From contig JAJPJG010000018.1 in NCBI GenBank assembly GCA_021324395.1, positions 1 through 64,000 on the forward strand: a stretch of DNA of 64,000 nucleotides. The letters are read 5' to 3'. Positions within the stretch are counted from its first letter, which is position 1; each line of letters begins with the position of its first letter. Origin of the DNA: Spartobacteria bacterium (GTDB lineage Bacteria > Verrucomicrobiota > Verrucomicrobiia > Chthoniobacterales > Chthoniobacteraceae). Positions 1-9,185 of this stretch are shown one piece after another. The notes under the pieces are model-generated. The model was not told where the DNA came from and did not search any database. It saw only the letters and a program-made list of their open reading frames with translations. A program made the position numbers and the translations under genes.

Positions 1-261
1 GAGTTTGCCTTTTGAAACATCGCGCGGTTTCCGCTGCAACGTCGAATACGGCAGCATCGCGTATTCCGCCGTGATCCAGCCGCCGGTCACGTTCTGTTCT
101 TTCATCCAGCGTGGCACGCCCTCCTCGATCATCGCGGCGCAAATCACACGCGTATTACCAAACGCAACGAGCACGGAACCGGTCGCGTGCGGCGCGATAT
201 TTGGCGTGAAGGAAATTTGCCGCAATTGATCAGCGGCGCGGCCGTCGGGACGAAGATTCAT
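1..261 (-). CDS. rph: Ribonuclease PH, N-terminal part (runs off the left edge)
   Basis: Reading leftward from an ATG at 261, 87 codons are open to the window edge. The N-terminus [18 protein letters not shown] and the stretch [12 protein letters not shown]...[12 protein letters not shown] are the conserved opening of RNase PH, which trims tRNA 3' ends by phosphorolysis. TAEY.MLP is a core motif, and [15 protein letters not shown] forms the first beta strands. Only about a third of the usual ~240 residues is visible, so catalytic completeness cannot be judged. The gene is divergent from thrB. Its start codon lies in the left arm of an inverted repeat that fills the shared intergenic region. 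No Shine-Dalgarno is visible. Confidence 0.93.
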   Translation of the reverse strand, partial: MNLRPDGRAADQLRQISFTPNIAPHATGSVLVAFGNTRVICAAMIEEGVPRWMKEQNVTGGWITAEYAMLPYSTLQRKPRDVSKGKL

Positions 262-378
262 TTAGGATTTAAGATTTAAGAATTAGCATTTACTTTCGCC
301 GCTCGCGCAAAAATCCGAGCAACGCCGCAATGCGGGCGGATTTTGTAAATCCAAAATGCCAAATCATAAATCCTAAAT
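260..378. repeat. Heptamer-based inverted repeat spanning the rph/thrB divergent intergenic region
   Basis: The left arm at 260-277 (ATTTAGGATTTAAGATTT) is matched by the right arm at 361-378 (AAATCATAAATCCTAAAT), its reverse complement apart from one central base. Each arm is built from ~7-bp words. The left arm overlaps the rph start codon and the right arm ends 2 bases before the thrB start codon, so both divergent genes carry nearly the same leader. It resembles the elements at 8664-8740 and 35719-35790. A role in transcription or translation control is inference. Confidence 0.65.
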
Positions 379-380
379 TC

Positions 381-1226
381 ATGGATTCCGTCACGATCCA
401 AGTTCCCGCAACGACCGCGAATCTCGGCCCCGGCTACGATTGCCTCGGCGTGGCTTTGCGCATTTACAATCGCGTGACCCTGCAGCGCAGCGAGCGCGAG
501 GAACAAAACGAAATGGCCGCTGCAGCCACACGTGCATTTTTCGAAATGGCGCGGACGCCTGCGTTCGGATTCGACTGGAAAGTCGAGGGCGATGTGCCGC
601 GCTCGCGCGGACTCGGCAGCAGCGTCACCGTGCGGCTCGGCATTTTGCACGGGCTCAACATGCTCGCCGACATTCCGCTTTCGTCGCAGCAACTTTTTGA
701 AATTTGCGCGCGACTTGAAGGCCATCCCGACAACGCCGCGCCTGCGGCCTTCGGCGGATTTACCGTCGCCGGCGGCGAAGAAATAGCGCGCTTTCCCGTC
801 GACGGCGATTTGCAATTTGTGCTGCTGATTCCCGATTTCGAAATCGCCACGCCCGAAGCGCGCAAGGTCTTGCCCGCGCAACTCGATCGCCTCGCAGCCG
901 CAAAAAGCTGCGCCAACGCATGCCGCATCACCGCCGCATTCGCTTCAAGCCGGTATAAGCAACTGCGCGGCGCATTCACCGATTTTTTACACCAGCCTTA
1001 TCGTGAAAAAGCACTGATCCCTTTTTTGTCCAACGTCATCGCAGCCGCCGAAAGCGCCGGCGCGCTCGGCGGATTTTTGAGCGGCTCGGGCTCGACGATT
1101 TGCTGTCTGACAATCGATAACGCCGCGAAAATCGCCGACGCGATGCTCGCCGCTTCCGGCGAAAAAAATGCGCGCATCGTCATCACAAATGCTGATAACG
1201 ACGGCGTCCGCATTTTGCAGACGTAA
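381..1226 (+). CDS. thrB: Homoserine kinase (GHMP family)
   Basis: 281 residues. ThrB phosphorylates L-homoserine with ATP in threonine biosynthesis, in the cytoplasm. The N-terminus VTIQVPATTANLGPGYDCLG is the typical ThrB opening. The GHMP phosphate-binding loop PRSRGLGSSVTV lies at about residues 72-84, and the C-terminal GHMP motif GGFLSGSGSTICC is present. The ATG at 381 is chosen because it directly precedes the conserved N-terminus; an upstream in-frame ATG at 330 would add an AT-rich-encoded tail derived from the repeat. lpxK follows after 6 bases, so it probably heads an operon with the envelope genes. Length is normal for the family. Confidence 0.93.
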   Translation: MDSVTIQVPATTANLGPGYDCLGVALRIYNRVTLQRSEREEQNEMAAAATRAFFEMARTPAFGFDWKVEGDVPRSRGLGSSVTVRLGILHGLNMLADIPLSSQQLFEICARLEGHPDNAAPAAFGGFTVAGGEEIARFPVDGDLQFVLLIPDFEIATPEARKVLPAQLDRLAAAKSCANACRITAAFASSRYKQLRGAFTDFLHQPYREKALIPFLSNVIAAAESAGALGGFLSGSGSTICCLTIDNAAKIADAMLAASGEKNARIVITNADNDGVRILQT

Positions 1227-1232
1227 TTCGAG

Positions 1233-2423
1233 ATGCGTCGCTGGTTCGAAGAATTTGAGCAATTCGCGATCGAGGTCATCCTCGGTAGACGCGGCGGCAA
1301 ACGCGCGGCGATTTTGCGCAGCGTATTGCATACGTTATCGCATGTTTACGCCGCGATCGTGCAGATGCGGCTCTGGCTTTTTCGCAAACGCATTTTCCGC
1401 GAGCGCCAACTTGGCTGCCTCGTGATCTCGATCGGCAACCTGACCGTCGGCGGCACCGGCAAGACGCCTGTCGTCGAAAAATTCGCACGGGCATTGCAAG
1501 CCGGCGGACGCCGCGTGGCGATTTTGAGTCGCGGCTACAAAAGCAAAAAGCTGCCGCTGTTAAAGCGCCTCGTTTACAACCTCACCAATCGCGAGCCTTA
1601 CAAACCGCGTATCGTCAGTGACGGCCAGGCTATTTTGCTCGATTCCCGCATGGCCGGCGACGAGCCCTACATGCTGGCGGTGAATTTAAAAAACGTCATC
1701 GTCCTCGTGGATAAAAACCGCGTCGCGAGCGGCCTTTATGCGATCGAAAAAATGGGCTGCGATACGCTGCTGCTCGATGACGGCATGCAGTTTTTGCATT
1801 TGAAACACCGGCTCGAAATCGTGCTCGTCGATCGCCAGGCGCCGTTCGGAAACGAATTCCTGCTACCGCGCGGCACTTTGCGCGAACCGCCAAAAAACTT
1901 GCGCCGCGCGAGCTACATTTTCATCACCAAAAGCACGCCGGAAAGTGACGCCGAGCTGATCGAGCGTATTCGCGAATACAATCGCACCGCCGAGATCATC
2001 GAATGCGCGCACCGCCCGCAATATCTCGAGCACGTGCAAACGGGCGAGCGCCTTCCGCTCGAGTGGTTGCGCGGAAAATACATCGGCGCATTCAGCGCGA
2101 TCGCATCGCCGGAGAGTTTCGAAAAGGCATTGCGCGAGCTCGGCGCGAATATCGAGCTTTCGCGCCATTTTGCCGACCACCATCGTTTCACCGAAAAGGA
2201 ACTTTCCAATTTCATGACGCGCTGCTCGAACCGCGACATCGACGCAATCATCACAACGGAAAAGGACAGCGTCCGCCTGCCGCGCATAGAGAAATGGGAA
2301 GTTCCGATGTATTTTTTGCGCGTCGAAATCGAAATCCTCACCGGCCACGAAAGCTGGCAAAGTTGCGTGGATCGCATTTGCAAGCCGCAGCCATTGATGC
2401 CGCCCGAGCGGTTTTTTGCGTAG
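1233..2423 (+). CDS. lpxK: Tetraacyldisaccharide 4'-kinase
   Basis: 396 residues. LpxK phosphorylates the 4' position of the lipid A disaccharide precursor at the inner membrane, so the organism makes LPS. The P-loop lies in [20 protein letters not shown] (about residues 66-85) and is followed by the family motif [11 protein letters not shown]. Further conserved parts are DEPYMLA and [14 protein letters not shown] hydrophobic N-terminal region near residues 25-60 fits monotopic membrane association. It is slightly longer than the usual 310-350 residues, mainly at the N-terminus. It sits 6 bases after thrB and 6 bases before the next gene, so it is probably cotranscribed with the glycosyltransferases. 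Confidence 0.95.
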   Translation: MRRWFEEFEQFAIEVILGRRGGKRAAILRSVLHTLSHVYAAIVQMRLWLFRKRIFRERQLGCLVISIGNLTVGGTGKTPVVEKFARALQAGGRRVAILSRGYKSKKLPLLKRLVYNLTNREPYKPRIVSDGQAILLDSRMAGDEPYMLAVNLKNVIVLVDKNRVASGLYAIEKMGCDTLLLDDGMQFLHLKHRLEIVLVDRQAPFGNEFLLPRGTLREPPKNLRRASYIFITKSTPESDAELIERIREYNRTAEIIECAHRPQYLEHVQTGERLPLEWLRGKYIGAFSAIASPESFEKALRELGANIELSRHFADHHRFTEKELSNFMTRCSNRDIDAIITTEKDSVRLPRIEKWEVPMYFLRVEIEILTGHESWQSCVDRICKPQPLMPPERFFA

Positions 2424-2429
2424 CGTTTT

Positions 2430-2849
2430 ATGAAAAAAGAAATTCCCGAGTTCAGCGCGGATGTCCTTGCGGAGCGGCTTCACGAGGAAATCGCCATTAG
2501 CCAGCGCGCACCTTCGACATGTGAACCGGTGCGCATCGATCTCGAAAAAATCGGCAAAGAAAACCAGCGACGTTTTCGCGAAATCGAGCAACTACTTATT
2601 GAGGCAATCGCAAAAACGCAAGTTACAACACCCGGCCACTGGCTGCTGCATCGTCTAAATCGAAAGCAGCGCGATTTTAACCGCACCTCCCTCCACATTC
2701 TGACGCTGCTGTTCGAGTGCTATCGTGAACTCGTTTACAAATCCGAGGAGCATCTACGCGATGCCGACCTGCCCCGGCGCGTCGATGAGAACACGGAAAA
2801 AATCCATTTTCTTTTGCGCGAACTGACCGAACGCGGCGTCTTGAAATAG
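2430..2849 (+). CDS. Small protein of unknown function in the LPS operon
   Basis: 139 residues, no recognised catalytic motif, no signal peptide or membrane segment. It is rich in charged residues and predicted helical. The middle, HWLLHRLNRKQRDFNRTSLH, resembles the helical region that precedes the methyltransferase domain in some glycan-modifying O-methyltransferases and glycosyltransferases; this is a weak resemblance from memory. The C-terminal part (DLPRRVDENTEKIHFLLREL) looks like a coiled coil. It lies between lpxK (6-base gap) and a GT4 enzyme (3-base gap), so a role as partner or scaffold in glycan assembly is possible but unproven. Confidence 0.7.
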   Translation: MKKEIPEFSADVLAERLHEEIAISQRAPSTCEPVRIDLEKIGKENQRRFREIEQLLIEAIAKTQVTTPGHWLLHRLNRKQRDFNRTSLHILTLLFECYRELVYKSEEHLRDADLPRRVDENTEKIHFLLRELTERGVLK

Positions 2850-2852
2850 CGC

Positions 2853-3905
2853 ATGCGCATTCTCATCGCGACGACTCAAATGCCGTTCGTGCAAGGCGGC
2901 TCGGAAATAATGGCTGCGGAATTGCGTCGCGAGTTGCGCGCAGCCGGACACGAGGCGGAAATCGTCGCGATTCCGTTCCAAGGCTGGCCGCCCGAGCGCG
3001 TGCTCGATGCGATGCTCGCAACGCGCCTGCTCGATTTGACACAGAGCGCGCAGACGCCGGTCGATCTGATGATCGGCATAAAATTTCCGGCGTATCTCGC
3101 CGAACATCCGAACAAAGTGCTCTGGCTCGTGCATCAGCATCGCGCCGCTTACAATCTTTGGGAAAATGAGCACTGCGACCTCGCAAAAGATCCCGCGGGC
3201 GAATTGTTGCGCGAAACGATTCGTCGTGCAGATCTCAATGTGATTCCGCAGGCACGCGCAGTTTTTACAATTTCGAAAACGGTATCGCGGCGACTGCGTG
3301 AGCATCTGCAGATCGATTCGAAGCCTCTCTATCATCCGCCTATGAATGCGGAAAAATTCTTCTGTGCGGAAGCCAAAGATTACGTCTTTTTTCCGAGTCG
3401 ACTGGCGGGTTACAAGCGGCAAACGCTCGTTATCGAAGCGTTGGCGCATACGCGCGAACCTGTGCGCGTGCGTTTCGCCGGAGCAGCCGATTCGCCCGAC
3501 TTTCAAACGCATCTGCGTGCGATGTGTGAACAGCACGGGGTATCGAGTCGCATCGAGTGGCTCGGCGCTATCGATGATGAAAACAAACGCCAGCAATACG
3601 CACATGCACTCGGCGTCGTCTTTCCGCCACTCGATGAGGATTACGGCTACGTCACGCTCGAGGCAATGCTGTCATCGAAACCGGTGATCACGTGCTGCGA
3701 TTCCAGCGGGCCGCTCGAATTTGTCAGCGATCGGGAAAATGGATTCGTCGTCGAGCCTTCTCCACAATCGCTCGCAGCCGCACTCGACGAGCTTTGGCGA
3801 AATCGCGAAAGAAGCCGCGCGATGGGCATCGCCGGACGCTCGCGCTACGACGGTCTCGGGATTTCGTGGGCAAACGTGATCGCCGCATTATGCGACCAAA
3901 AATAA
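2853..3905 (+). CDS. Glycosyltransferase family 4 (GT-B fold)
   Basis: 350 residues. The N-terminus MRILIATTQMPFVQGGSE is the classic GT4 opening with the glycine-rich loop. The C-terminal donor-binding region contains FPPLDEDYGYVTLEAMLSSKPV, the conserved E-x7-E stretch that binds the nucleotide-sugar. It would transfer a sugar from an NDP donor to an acceptor; linkage and substrate cannot be read from sequence. Its place behind lpxK suggests the LPS core or a surface polysaccharide. The 3' end overlaps the next glycosyltransferase by 16 bases, which implies translational coupling. Confidence 0.9.
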   Translation: MRILIATTQMPFVQGGSEIMAAELRRELRAAGHEAEIVAIPFQGWPPERVLDAMLATRLLDLTQSAQTPVDLMIGIKFPAYLAEHPNKVLWLVHQHRAAYNLWENEHCDLAKDPAGELLRETIRRADLNVIPQARAVFTISKTVSRRLREHLQIDSKPLYHPPMNAEKFFCAEAKDYVFFPSRLAGYKRQTLVIEALAHTREPVRVRFAGAADSPDFQTHLRAMCEQHGVSSRIEWLGAIDDENKRQQYAHALGVVFPPLDEDYGYVTLEAMLSSKPVITCCDSSGPLEFVSDRENGFVVEPSPQSLAAALDELWRNRERSRAMGIAGRSRYDGLGISWANVIAALCDQK

Positions 3906-5212
3906 ATTGGTGTTCGCCATTGCCGCCTGCGAAATCGAGCATCGCGCACGACTACAGTGCGACTTTGCTGCCGTTGCTTCGCGAGCATGCGGATGTGACG
4001 GTTTGGTGCGAACAGCATCATGAAGTCGATGCGGAGTTCGCGGATGATGTGGAGTTTTTCACGCCGGAAAAATGTGATTGGCGCAAGCTGCACAGCGGAG
4101 TTCCGATTTACCAGATCGGTAACAACATCGAGTATCACGCCGGCATTTGGGAAATTGCGCGACGTTGTCCTGGCGTAATCGTATTGCATGACACGCGGCT
4201 CCAGCATCTCGTCGCAGGCATTCACCGTGAGCAGCGGAATGACCGCGCGAATTATCGGCGCATCAATTCGCGTTTTCACGGTGCGCTCGCGATGCACGTC
4301 GGCGATGTTTTTTGGGATCATGGCGCATCGACGGAATTCATCGCCGCGCAATTTCCGCTCACGGAAGCCGCACTCGAAAATGCGCTCGGCGGCGTCGTGC
4401 ACAGCCGCACAATATTTGAGCAACTCGCTGCAAAAAAACGCTGGCCGCTGCTTTATCTGCCACTGCCGTATCGCGCCGCACCACGCGCGCAACAGCGTGA
4501 AAAGTGCGCGCCATTTCGGATCGTGACGTTCGGTTACATCGGCCCAAATCGGCAAATCGACGTATTGCTGCGGGCGTTGCACGCGTATGAACGACGCGAA
4601 CAATTCCGACTCGATATCTACGGCGAGTTTTGGCGCGGCAATCGCATCCCGGAGTTGATCGCTGAGCTGGGACTCGATTCGATTGTGAAACTGCACGGTT
4701 TTGTTTCGACCGAAACGCTTAACGATGCGTTAGACAATGCATCGCTCGGCGTAAACTTACGCTGGCCATCCATGGGCGAGGCGTCCGCCACGCTCCTGCA
4801 CATGTGGTCGCGCGCTTTGCCCGCGCTCGTGACGCGCACCGGCTGGTATGCGGAGCAATCGGACGATGCCGTTTGCTTTATTGAGCCTAGAAATGAGATT
4901 CGCGATATTCATCGCAACCTCGATGCGCTGCTCGCGAATCCACTAGCATTCGCGGTCATCGGCGAAAACGGCCGGCGCATTCTTGAATGCGATCACGATC
5001 CGGCAAATTACGCACGAGCGATTACCGATTTCGCAGTCGAGTGTGCGCAGATGCAACCGCGTGTCGCCGCTTTTCAAATGACGCAACGCGCCGCCGCCGT
5101 GCTCGACGCTTGCGATGTATCGCCGGAAAATCCATTGCTGCAAAATGTCGCGCGAGAAATTGCGGCTCTTACGATTGCGGCAGCGCGCGACAAATCTCAG
5201 CAATCAACGTAG
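3890..5212 (+). CDS. Glycosyltransferase, GT4-like (second enzyme of the pair)
   Basis: 440 residues from the ATG at 3890. This start (MRPKINWCSPLPPAKSSIAHD) gives a sensible GT-B N-terminus; the frame is open further upstream, but that part is antisense-like and overlaps the preceding gene. IVTFGYIGPNRQIDVLLRAL marks the start of the donor domain. VKLHGFVSTETLNDALDNAS followed by GVNLRWPSMGEASATLLHMW is the usual GT4 C-terminal layout, although the canonical E-x7-E is replaced by a less typical stretch. The 3' end overlaps the convergent pyrD by 44 bases. Substrate unknown; likely the same surface glycan as its neighbour. Confidence 0.85.
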   Translation: MRPKINWCSPLPPAKSSIAHDYSATLLPLLREHADVTVWCEQHHEVDAEFADDVEFFTPEKCDWRKLHSGVPIYQIGNNIEYHAGIWEIARRCPGVIVLHDTRLQHLVAGIHREQRNDRANYRRINSRFHGALAMHVGDVFWDHGASTEFIAAQFPLTEAALENALGGVVHSRTIFEQLAAKKRWPLLYLPLPYRAAPRAQQREKCAPFRIVTFGYIGPNRQIDVLLRALHAYERREQFRLDIYGEFWRGNRIPELIAELGLDSIVKLHGFVSTETLNDALDNASLGVNLRWPSMGEASATLLHMWSRALPALVTRTGWYAEQSDDAVCFIEPRNEIRDIHRNLDALLANPLAFAVIGENGRRILECDHDPANYARAITDFAVECAQMQPRVAAFQMTQRAAAVLDACDVSPENPLLQNVAREIAALTIAAARDKSQQST

Positions 5213-6176
5213 CGCCGCGATAAATGAAGCCGGTGTAAATCTGCACCAGCGCTGCGCCAGCATCGAATTTCTCGCGCGCGGAATCGCCGCTCATCACGCC
5301 ACCCGATGCAATGATCGGCAGCGAAGTCTTGGACGAAATAAAACGCACGATTTCCGTCGCGCGCTGACGCAACGGCGCACCGCTCAAACCGCCTTGCTCG
5401 TCGCGTGCAACGCTCGAATGATCCAGCGTCGTGTTCGTCGCGATAATTCCCGCAAGTTTGTGCGTTTCGACGAGCCCGAGAATTTCCTCGATTTGCGCGA
5501 GCTCGAGATCGGGCGCGATTTTTAGCAGAAGTGGTTTGCGCGCGTTGTTTACCGTCTGCACTTCACGCAGCAGTTCGTCGAGTGCAGCGCGATCCTGCAA
5601 TTTGCGCAAACCCGGCGTGTTCGGTGAACTGACGTTCAAGACAAAGTAATCGCCGAAGGGAAAGAGCTTCTTGAATGACGCGAGATAGTCCGCGGTTGCC
5701 TCTTCGAGTGGTGTGATTTTTGATTTACCGAGATTGATTCCGACCGGAATTTTCGGCCAGCGGCCTGAGTCGCGCAGACTTTGCAGACGCGTGCCAATCG
5801 CACTCGCGCCGTCGTTGTTGAAACCCATTCGGTTGATCAACGCGTGTTGCTGCGGATAACGAAAAATACGCGGGCGCGGATTGCCCGGTTGCGGATGTGC
5901 GGTGATCGTCCCGGCCTCCACGAAGCCGAAACCAAGCGCTTCCCACGCCGGCAGTGCGATCGCGTTTTTGTCGAAGCCAGCGGCAAGGCCGATTGGATTT
6001 GGAAATTTCAGGCCGAAAACTTCGCGCGGCTTGTTGGTTTCGTCGCATGCGCCGAACATCCGGATCAACGGCAGCGGCGCGTGTTTCAGCATCACCATCG
6101 CGATGTGATGCGCTGTCTCTGCATCGAGTTGAAACAAGAGCGGACGAAGAATTTTTTCGTAAAGCAGAGCTTTCAT
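5169..6176 (-). CDS. pyrD: Dihydroorotate dehydrogenase (quinone), class 2
   Basis: 335 residues, the typical class 2 length. It oxidises dihydroorotate to orotate and passes electrons to quinone at the inner membrane, in pyrimidine synthesis. The N-terminal helix MKALLYEKILRPLLFQLDAE is the membrane-association region of class 2 enzymes. GLAAGFDKNA, FVEAGTITAHPQPGNPRPR and NRMGFNNDG form the FMN site; NVSSPNTPGLRKLQ carries the catalytic serine. The C-terminus contains IIASGGVMSGDSAREKFDAG. The ATG at 6176 is preferred over longer in-frame starts because it overlaps the mnmE stop by 4 bases (ATGA), a coupled arrangement. Confidence 0.95.
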   Translation of the reverse strand: MKALLYEKILRPLLFQLDAETAHHIAMVMLKHAPLPLIRMFGACDETNKPREVFGLKFPNPIGLAAGFDKNAIALPAWEALGFGFVEAGTITAHPQPGNPRPRIFRYPQQHALINRMGFNNDGASAIGTRLQSLRDSGRWPKIPVGINLGKSKITPLEEATADYLASFKKLFPFGDYFVLNVSSPNTPGLRKLQDRAALDELLREVQTVNNARKPLLLKIAPDLELAQIEEILGLVETHKLAGIIATNTTLDHSSVARDEQGGLSGAPLRQRATEIVRFISSKTSLPIIASGGVMSGDSAREKFDAGAALVQIYTGFIYRGATLIAEICRALPQS

Positions 6177-7516
6177 TTTCCGATGCAAAACGTGCTGAAA
6201 ATTTTGCCGAGCAAATCTTCGGTGTCCGCTTTTCCGACGACTTCGCCAACTGCATCGAGTGCAGCGCGGAGCTCGATCGAGACAAATTCCGCGGACAATC
6301 CATCGCAAAGCCCCTGCCGTGCAGCATCAGCAAATTGAGCGGCATGTTTTAAACACGCCTGATGACGTGCATTGATTGCGACGCTTGTGTCCGTGAGATT
6401 CATGCTGCCGCCCATGACCCGCTGAAAAATCATGTCAGCGAGCGTGTCGATTCCGTCATTCGTCTTGCACGAAATACGCATTGCTTCCGTTTCTTTCCAG
6501 CTCGTGTCCTCGCCGAGATCGCATTTGTTTAGAATGAATATCTCACGATGCGCAGTGCCGGTTTCCGATGCCCAAAGCACGTGCGAACGCGGCTGCGTCG
6601 CGTCGGCCAGATGCAGCACGAGATCGGCGCGCTCGATGCTTTTCAACGTGCGCGCGATGCCTTCGCGCTCGATTGCGTCGTCCGACTCGCGCATGCCGGC
6701 GGTATCGATGAGCCGCAGCGGAATGCCGTGTAGATTGATGACTTCCTCGATCGTGTCGCGGGTCGTGCCGGGAATCTCGCTGACGATCGCGCGCTCGCAG
6801 CCGAGCAGCACGTTGAGAAGGCTCGATTTGCCGACGTTCGGCGCGCCGTAGATCACCGTCCGCACGCCCTCGCGCAGGATTTTCCCCTGATCGGCTGTGC
6901 GCAGCAACGCGGCGATTTTTTCGCGTGCGCCGTCCAGCTTGTTTAACAATGCTTTACCCGTGTCAGGATCGATATCCTCATCGGGAAAATCGATGTATGC
7001 TTCGACGTGCGCGAGCAATTCGAGCAACTCCTCGCGAATCTCGCAGATGCGCGTGCCGAGCCGGCCCTCGAGCTGCTCGGTCGCGGCACGCAGCGCGAGA
7101 TCGGTTTGCGCACGGATCAAATCCATCACTGCTTCGGCTTGGGTCAGGTCCATTTTGCCGTTCAAAAACGCGCGCTGACTAAACTCGCCCGGCCCGGCGA
7201 TACGCGCGCCGCGGTCGAGCAGCAGTCGCAAAATGCGGCGCGTGACGAGGATTCCGCCGTGGCAGTTAATTTCGACAACATCCTCGCCCGTGTAACTCGC
7301 CGGCGCGCGATGGACGCTGAGCATCACATCATCGATCACCTGCGCACCGTCGGCGATTTTCCCAAGCTGCTGCACGCGCGATACGAGTTCTGACGTTTTT
7401 TTACGCGAACGAAAAACGGCGTCGGCGATTTCGATTGCGCGTTTTCCGCTGAGCCGGATCACGGCAATCGCGCCCTCGCCGAACGGCGTGGAAATCGCAG
7501 CAATCGTTTCGTCCAT
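6173..7516 (-). CDS. mnmE: tRNA modification GTPase MnmE
   Basis: 447 residues. With MnmG it makes the cmnm5 modification of wobble uridine in tRNA. The N-terminal tetrahydrofolate-binding domain begins MDETIAAISTPFGEGAIAVI. The inserted G domain has G1 GAPNVGKSSL near residue 222, G2 GTTRDTIEE, G3 DTAGMRES and G4 NKCD. The protein ends in CIGK, the conserved C-terminal motif whose cysteine is needed for modification. The start codon is immediately adjacent to the hisC stop (7517), and the stop overlaps pyrD, so hisC-mnmE-pyrD is one transcript. Confidence 0.97.
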   Translation of the reverse strand: MDETIAAISTPFGEGAIAVIRLSGKRAIEIADAVFRSRKKTSELVSRVQQLGKIADGAQVIDDVMLSVHRAPASYTGEDVVEINCHGGILVTRRILRLLLDRGARIAGPGEFSQRAFLNGKMDLTQAEAVMDLIRAQTDLALRAATEQLEGRLGTRICEIREELLELLAHVEAYIDFPDEDIDPDTGKALLNKLDGAREKIAALLRTADQGKILREGVRTVIYGAPNVGKSSLLNVLLGCERAIVSEIPGTTRDTIEEVINLHGIPLRLIDTAGMRESDDAIEREGIARTLKSIERADLVLHLADATQPRSHVLWASETGTAHREIFILNKCDLGEDTSWKETEAMRISCKTNDGIDTLADMIFQRVMGGSMNLTDTSVAINARHQACLKHAAQFADAARQGLCDGLSAEFVSIELRAALDAVGEVVGKADTEDLLGKIFSTFCIGK

Positions 7517-8635
7517 TTACGACGCGGCGTGCGCCGGCGCTTCGCTGAGCACCTTTTTCAGCTCGGCGATGAATCGCTCGTTCTGTTCCATGGTGCCGAT
7601 CGAAACGCGAATCCAATCGGGCAATTTGTAGCTCGCCATCGCACGCACGATGATGCCGCGCTGGAGGAGCGTCTTGAAAACGTCGACGCCGTTGCCAACT
7701 TTCACCAACACGAAATTCGCGTAGCTCGGCACAAACTCGAGTCCCATCGCCGTGAATTCTTTTTGGAGAAAATCGCGGCCACGGATTGTGATTTCGCGCG
7801 TCTTTCGCTGGTGTTCGTCGTCCTGCAAACCTGCGAGCGCGCCCGCTTGCGCGATTCCATTCGCGTTAAATGGCTGACGGGTTTTTTGTAGCACGTCGAT
7901 GATTGCTTTCGAGCCAAGACCGTAGCCGATGCGCAGGTTCGCGAGGCCTTGAATTTTTGAAAATGTGCGCAGCACAATGACGTTCTCGCGTCCTTCGCGG
8001 ATGAATTTCAGCACATCCGGTGGATTTTCCAGAAACTCATAATACGCCTCATCGAACACGACGATTACGTGCTCCGGAACGCGCGCCATGAAATGATCAA
8101 TTTCCTCTTGTGTGACAAGCGTCCCCGTCGGGTTATTCGGGTTCGCGATGAAAATTTCACGCGTATGCGGATTGATCGCGTTCGCCATTGCAACGAGGTC
8201 ATGCTTGTAACCGGGGTCGTCGATTTCCGTGGTATCCGCGTCGAAAAGCGTTGTCATTAGCTTGTAAACGACGAACGCATGTTTCGCAGTAATCACTTCG
8301 TCGCCGGGTTTCAAAAACGCATGGCCGATGAACTCGATGATTTCATTCGAGCCGTTGCCGAGGATGACGTTATCACGCGCGAGACCGACTTTTTCCGCGA
8401 TCGCTTCGCGCAAGTAGTAGCCACCGCCATCCGGATAAAAGTGCGCGCGTTCCAGTGCTTCGCGCATCGCCGTGAGCGCTTTTGGCGATGGCCCGAGCGG
8501 GTTTTCGTTAGAGGCGAGCTTGATGATTTCCGAGGGCTTGAGACCGAGCTCGCGCGCCACATCCTCGATCGGTTTGCCCGGTTCGTAAGACACGAGGTCG
8601 CAAAGCTGGCGGTTCGCTAAATTCCAAATCGACAT
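7517..8635 (-). CDS. hisC: Histidinol-phosphate aminotransferase
   Basis: 372 residues. A PLP enzyme of fold type I that transaminates imidazole-acetol phosphate in histidine synthesis; some members also act on aromatic amino acids. Visible are IKLASNENPLGPSPKAL, the ANPNNPTGT motif, VFDEAYYEF with the PLP-binding Asp/Tyr, and RTFSKIQGLANLRIGYG containing the Schiff-base lysine near residue 230. First gene of the hisC-mnmE-pyrD operon; the next start follows with no gap. It is not part of a his cluster here, so a general aromatic/His aminotransferase role is an alternative. Confidence 0.93.
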   Translation of the reverse strand: MSIWNLANRQLCDLVSYEPGKPIEDVARELGLKPSEIIKLASNENPLGPSPKALTAMREALERAHFYPDGGGYYLREAIAEKVGLARDNVILGNGSNEIIEFIGHAFLKPGDEVITAKHAFVVYKLMTTLFDADTTEIDDPGYKHDLVAMANAINPHTREIFIANPNNPTGTLVTQEEIDHFMARVPEHVIVVFDEAYYEFLENPPDVLKFIREGRENVIVLRTFSKIQGLANLRIGYGLGSKAIIDVLQKTRQPFNANGIAQAGALAGLQDDEHQRKTREITIRGRDFLQKEFTAMGLEFVPSYANFVLVKVGNGVDVFKTLLQRGIIVRAMASYKLPDWIRVSIGTMEQNERFIAELKKVLSEAPAHAAS

Positions 8636-8663
8636 AGGGGCGCGAAAACTAAACTAAAAATCG

Positions 8664-8740
8664 ATGAATGACGAATGACAAATCTCGGGCGCACACTTCC
8701 GGCTTGTTTCCTCATTCGACGTTCGTCATTCGTCATTCAT
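8664..8740. repeat. Heptamer-based inverted repeat upstream of the phosphoesterase gene
   Basis: The 16-bp arms 8664-8679 (ATGAATGACGAATGAC) and 8725-8740 (GTCATTCGTCATTCAT) are perfect reverse complements separated by 45 bases. Each arm is made of 7-bp words (CGTCATT repeated). The right arm ends 3 bases before the ATG at 8744, the same placement as at thrB. No uridine tract follows, so it is not a simple terminator for either gene. Confidence 0.75.
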
Positions 8741-8743
8741 TTC

Positions 8744-9184
8744 ATGCGAATCGCCGTCATTTCCGACACGCACGACCGGGTGCCGCCGCAACTCCCCGCA
8801 CTGATCGCCGAGGCCGATGAAATCTGGCATCTCGGCGACGTCTGTCACGAGTTTGTGCTCGACGAATTGCGCGCGATCGGACCGTCGATGAAAGTCGTGC
8901 GCGGCAATTGTGACTCTTGCATGGCATGGCCGCTGACACTTGTATTGGAACGCGCGAATTTCAAAATTCAGCTCGTCCACATTCCGCCTGCGCTAGCTCC
9001 ACCCGGCACCGATCTGCTCCTCCACGGTCACACCCATGTGCCGCGCGATGAGATGGTGGTTGCAACGCGATTTTTAAATCCCGGCTGCCTCACACGACCT
9101 AACCGCGGCGCGCCACGCAGCTTCGCCTGGTTGACGCTGGAGGAAGGAAAAAGGATTGCTTGGGAACTATGCGTTCTCCGCTAG
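8744..9184 (+). CDS. Calcineurin-like phosphoesterase, YfcE/MJ0936 family
   Basis: 146 residues. Binuclear metal phosphodiesterase: all metal-binding blocks are present, with ISDTHD (residues 6-11), HLGDVCHE, VRGNCDSC and LLHGHTHVPR in the expected order. Small members of this family hydrolyse phosphodiester substrates in vitro, but natural substrates are mostly unknown. The ATG at 8744 starts directly at the first beta strand (MRIAVISDTHD); an in-frame upstream start at 8675 would read through the inverted repeat. It is convergent with khpA, with one base between the stops. Confidence 0.9.
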   Translation: MRIAVISDTHDRVPPQLPALIAEADEIWHLGDVCHEFVLDELRAIGPSMKVVRGNCDSCMAWPLTLVLERANFKIQLVHIPPALAPPGTDLLLHGHTHVPRDEMVVATRFLNPGCLTRPNRGAPRSFAWLTLEEGKRIAWELCVLR

Positions 9185-9185
9185 T

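Noticed and set aside
3692-3889. N-terminal extension of the second glycosyltransferase
   Set aside because: This part overlaps the preceding gene in another frame and has no homology; the ATG at 3890 fits the GT-B start.
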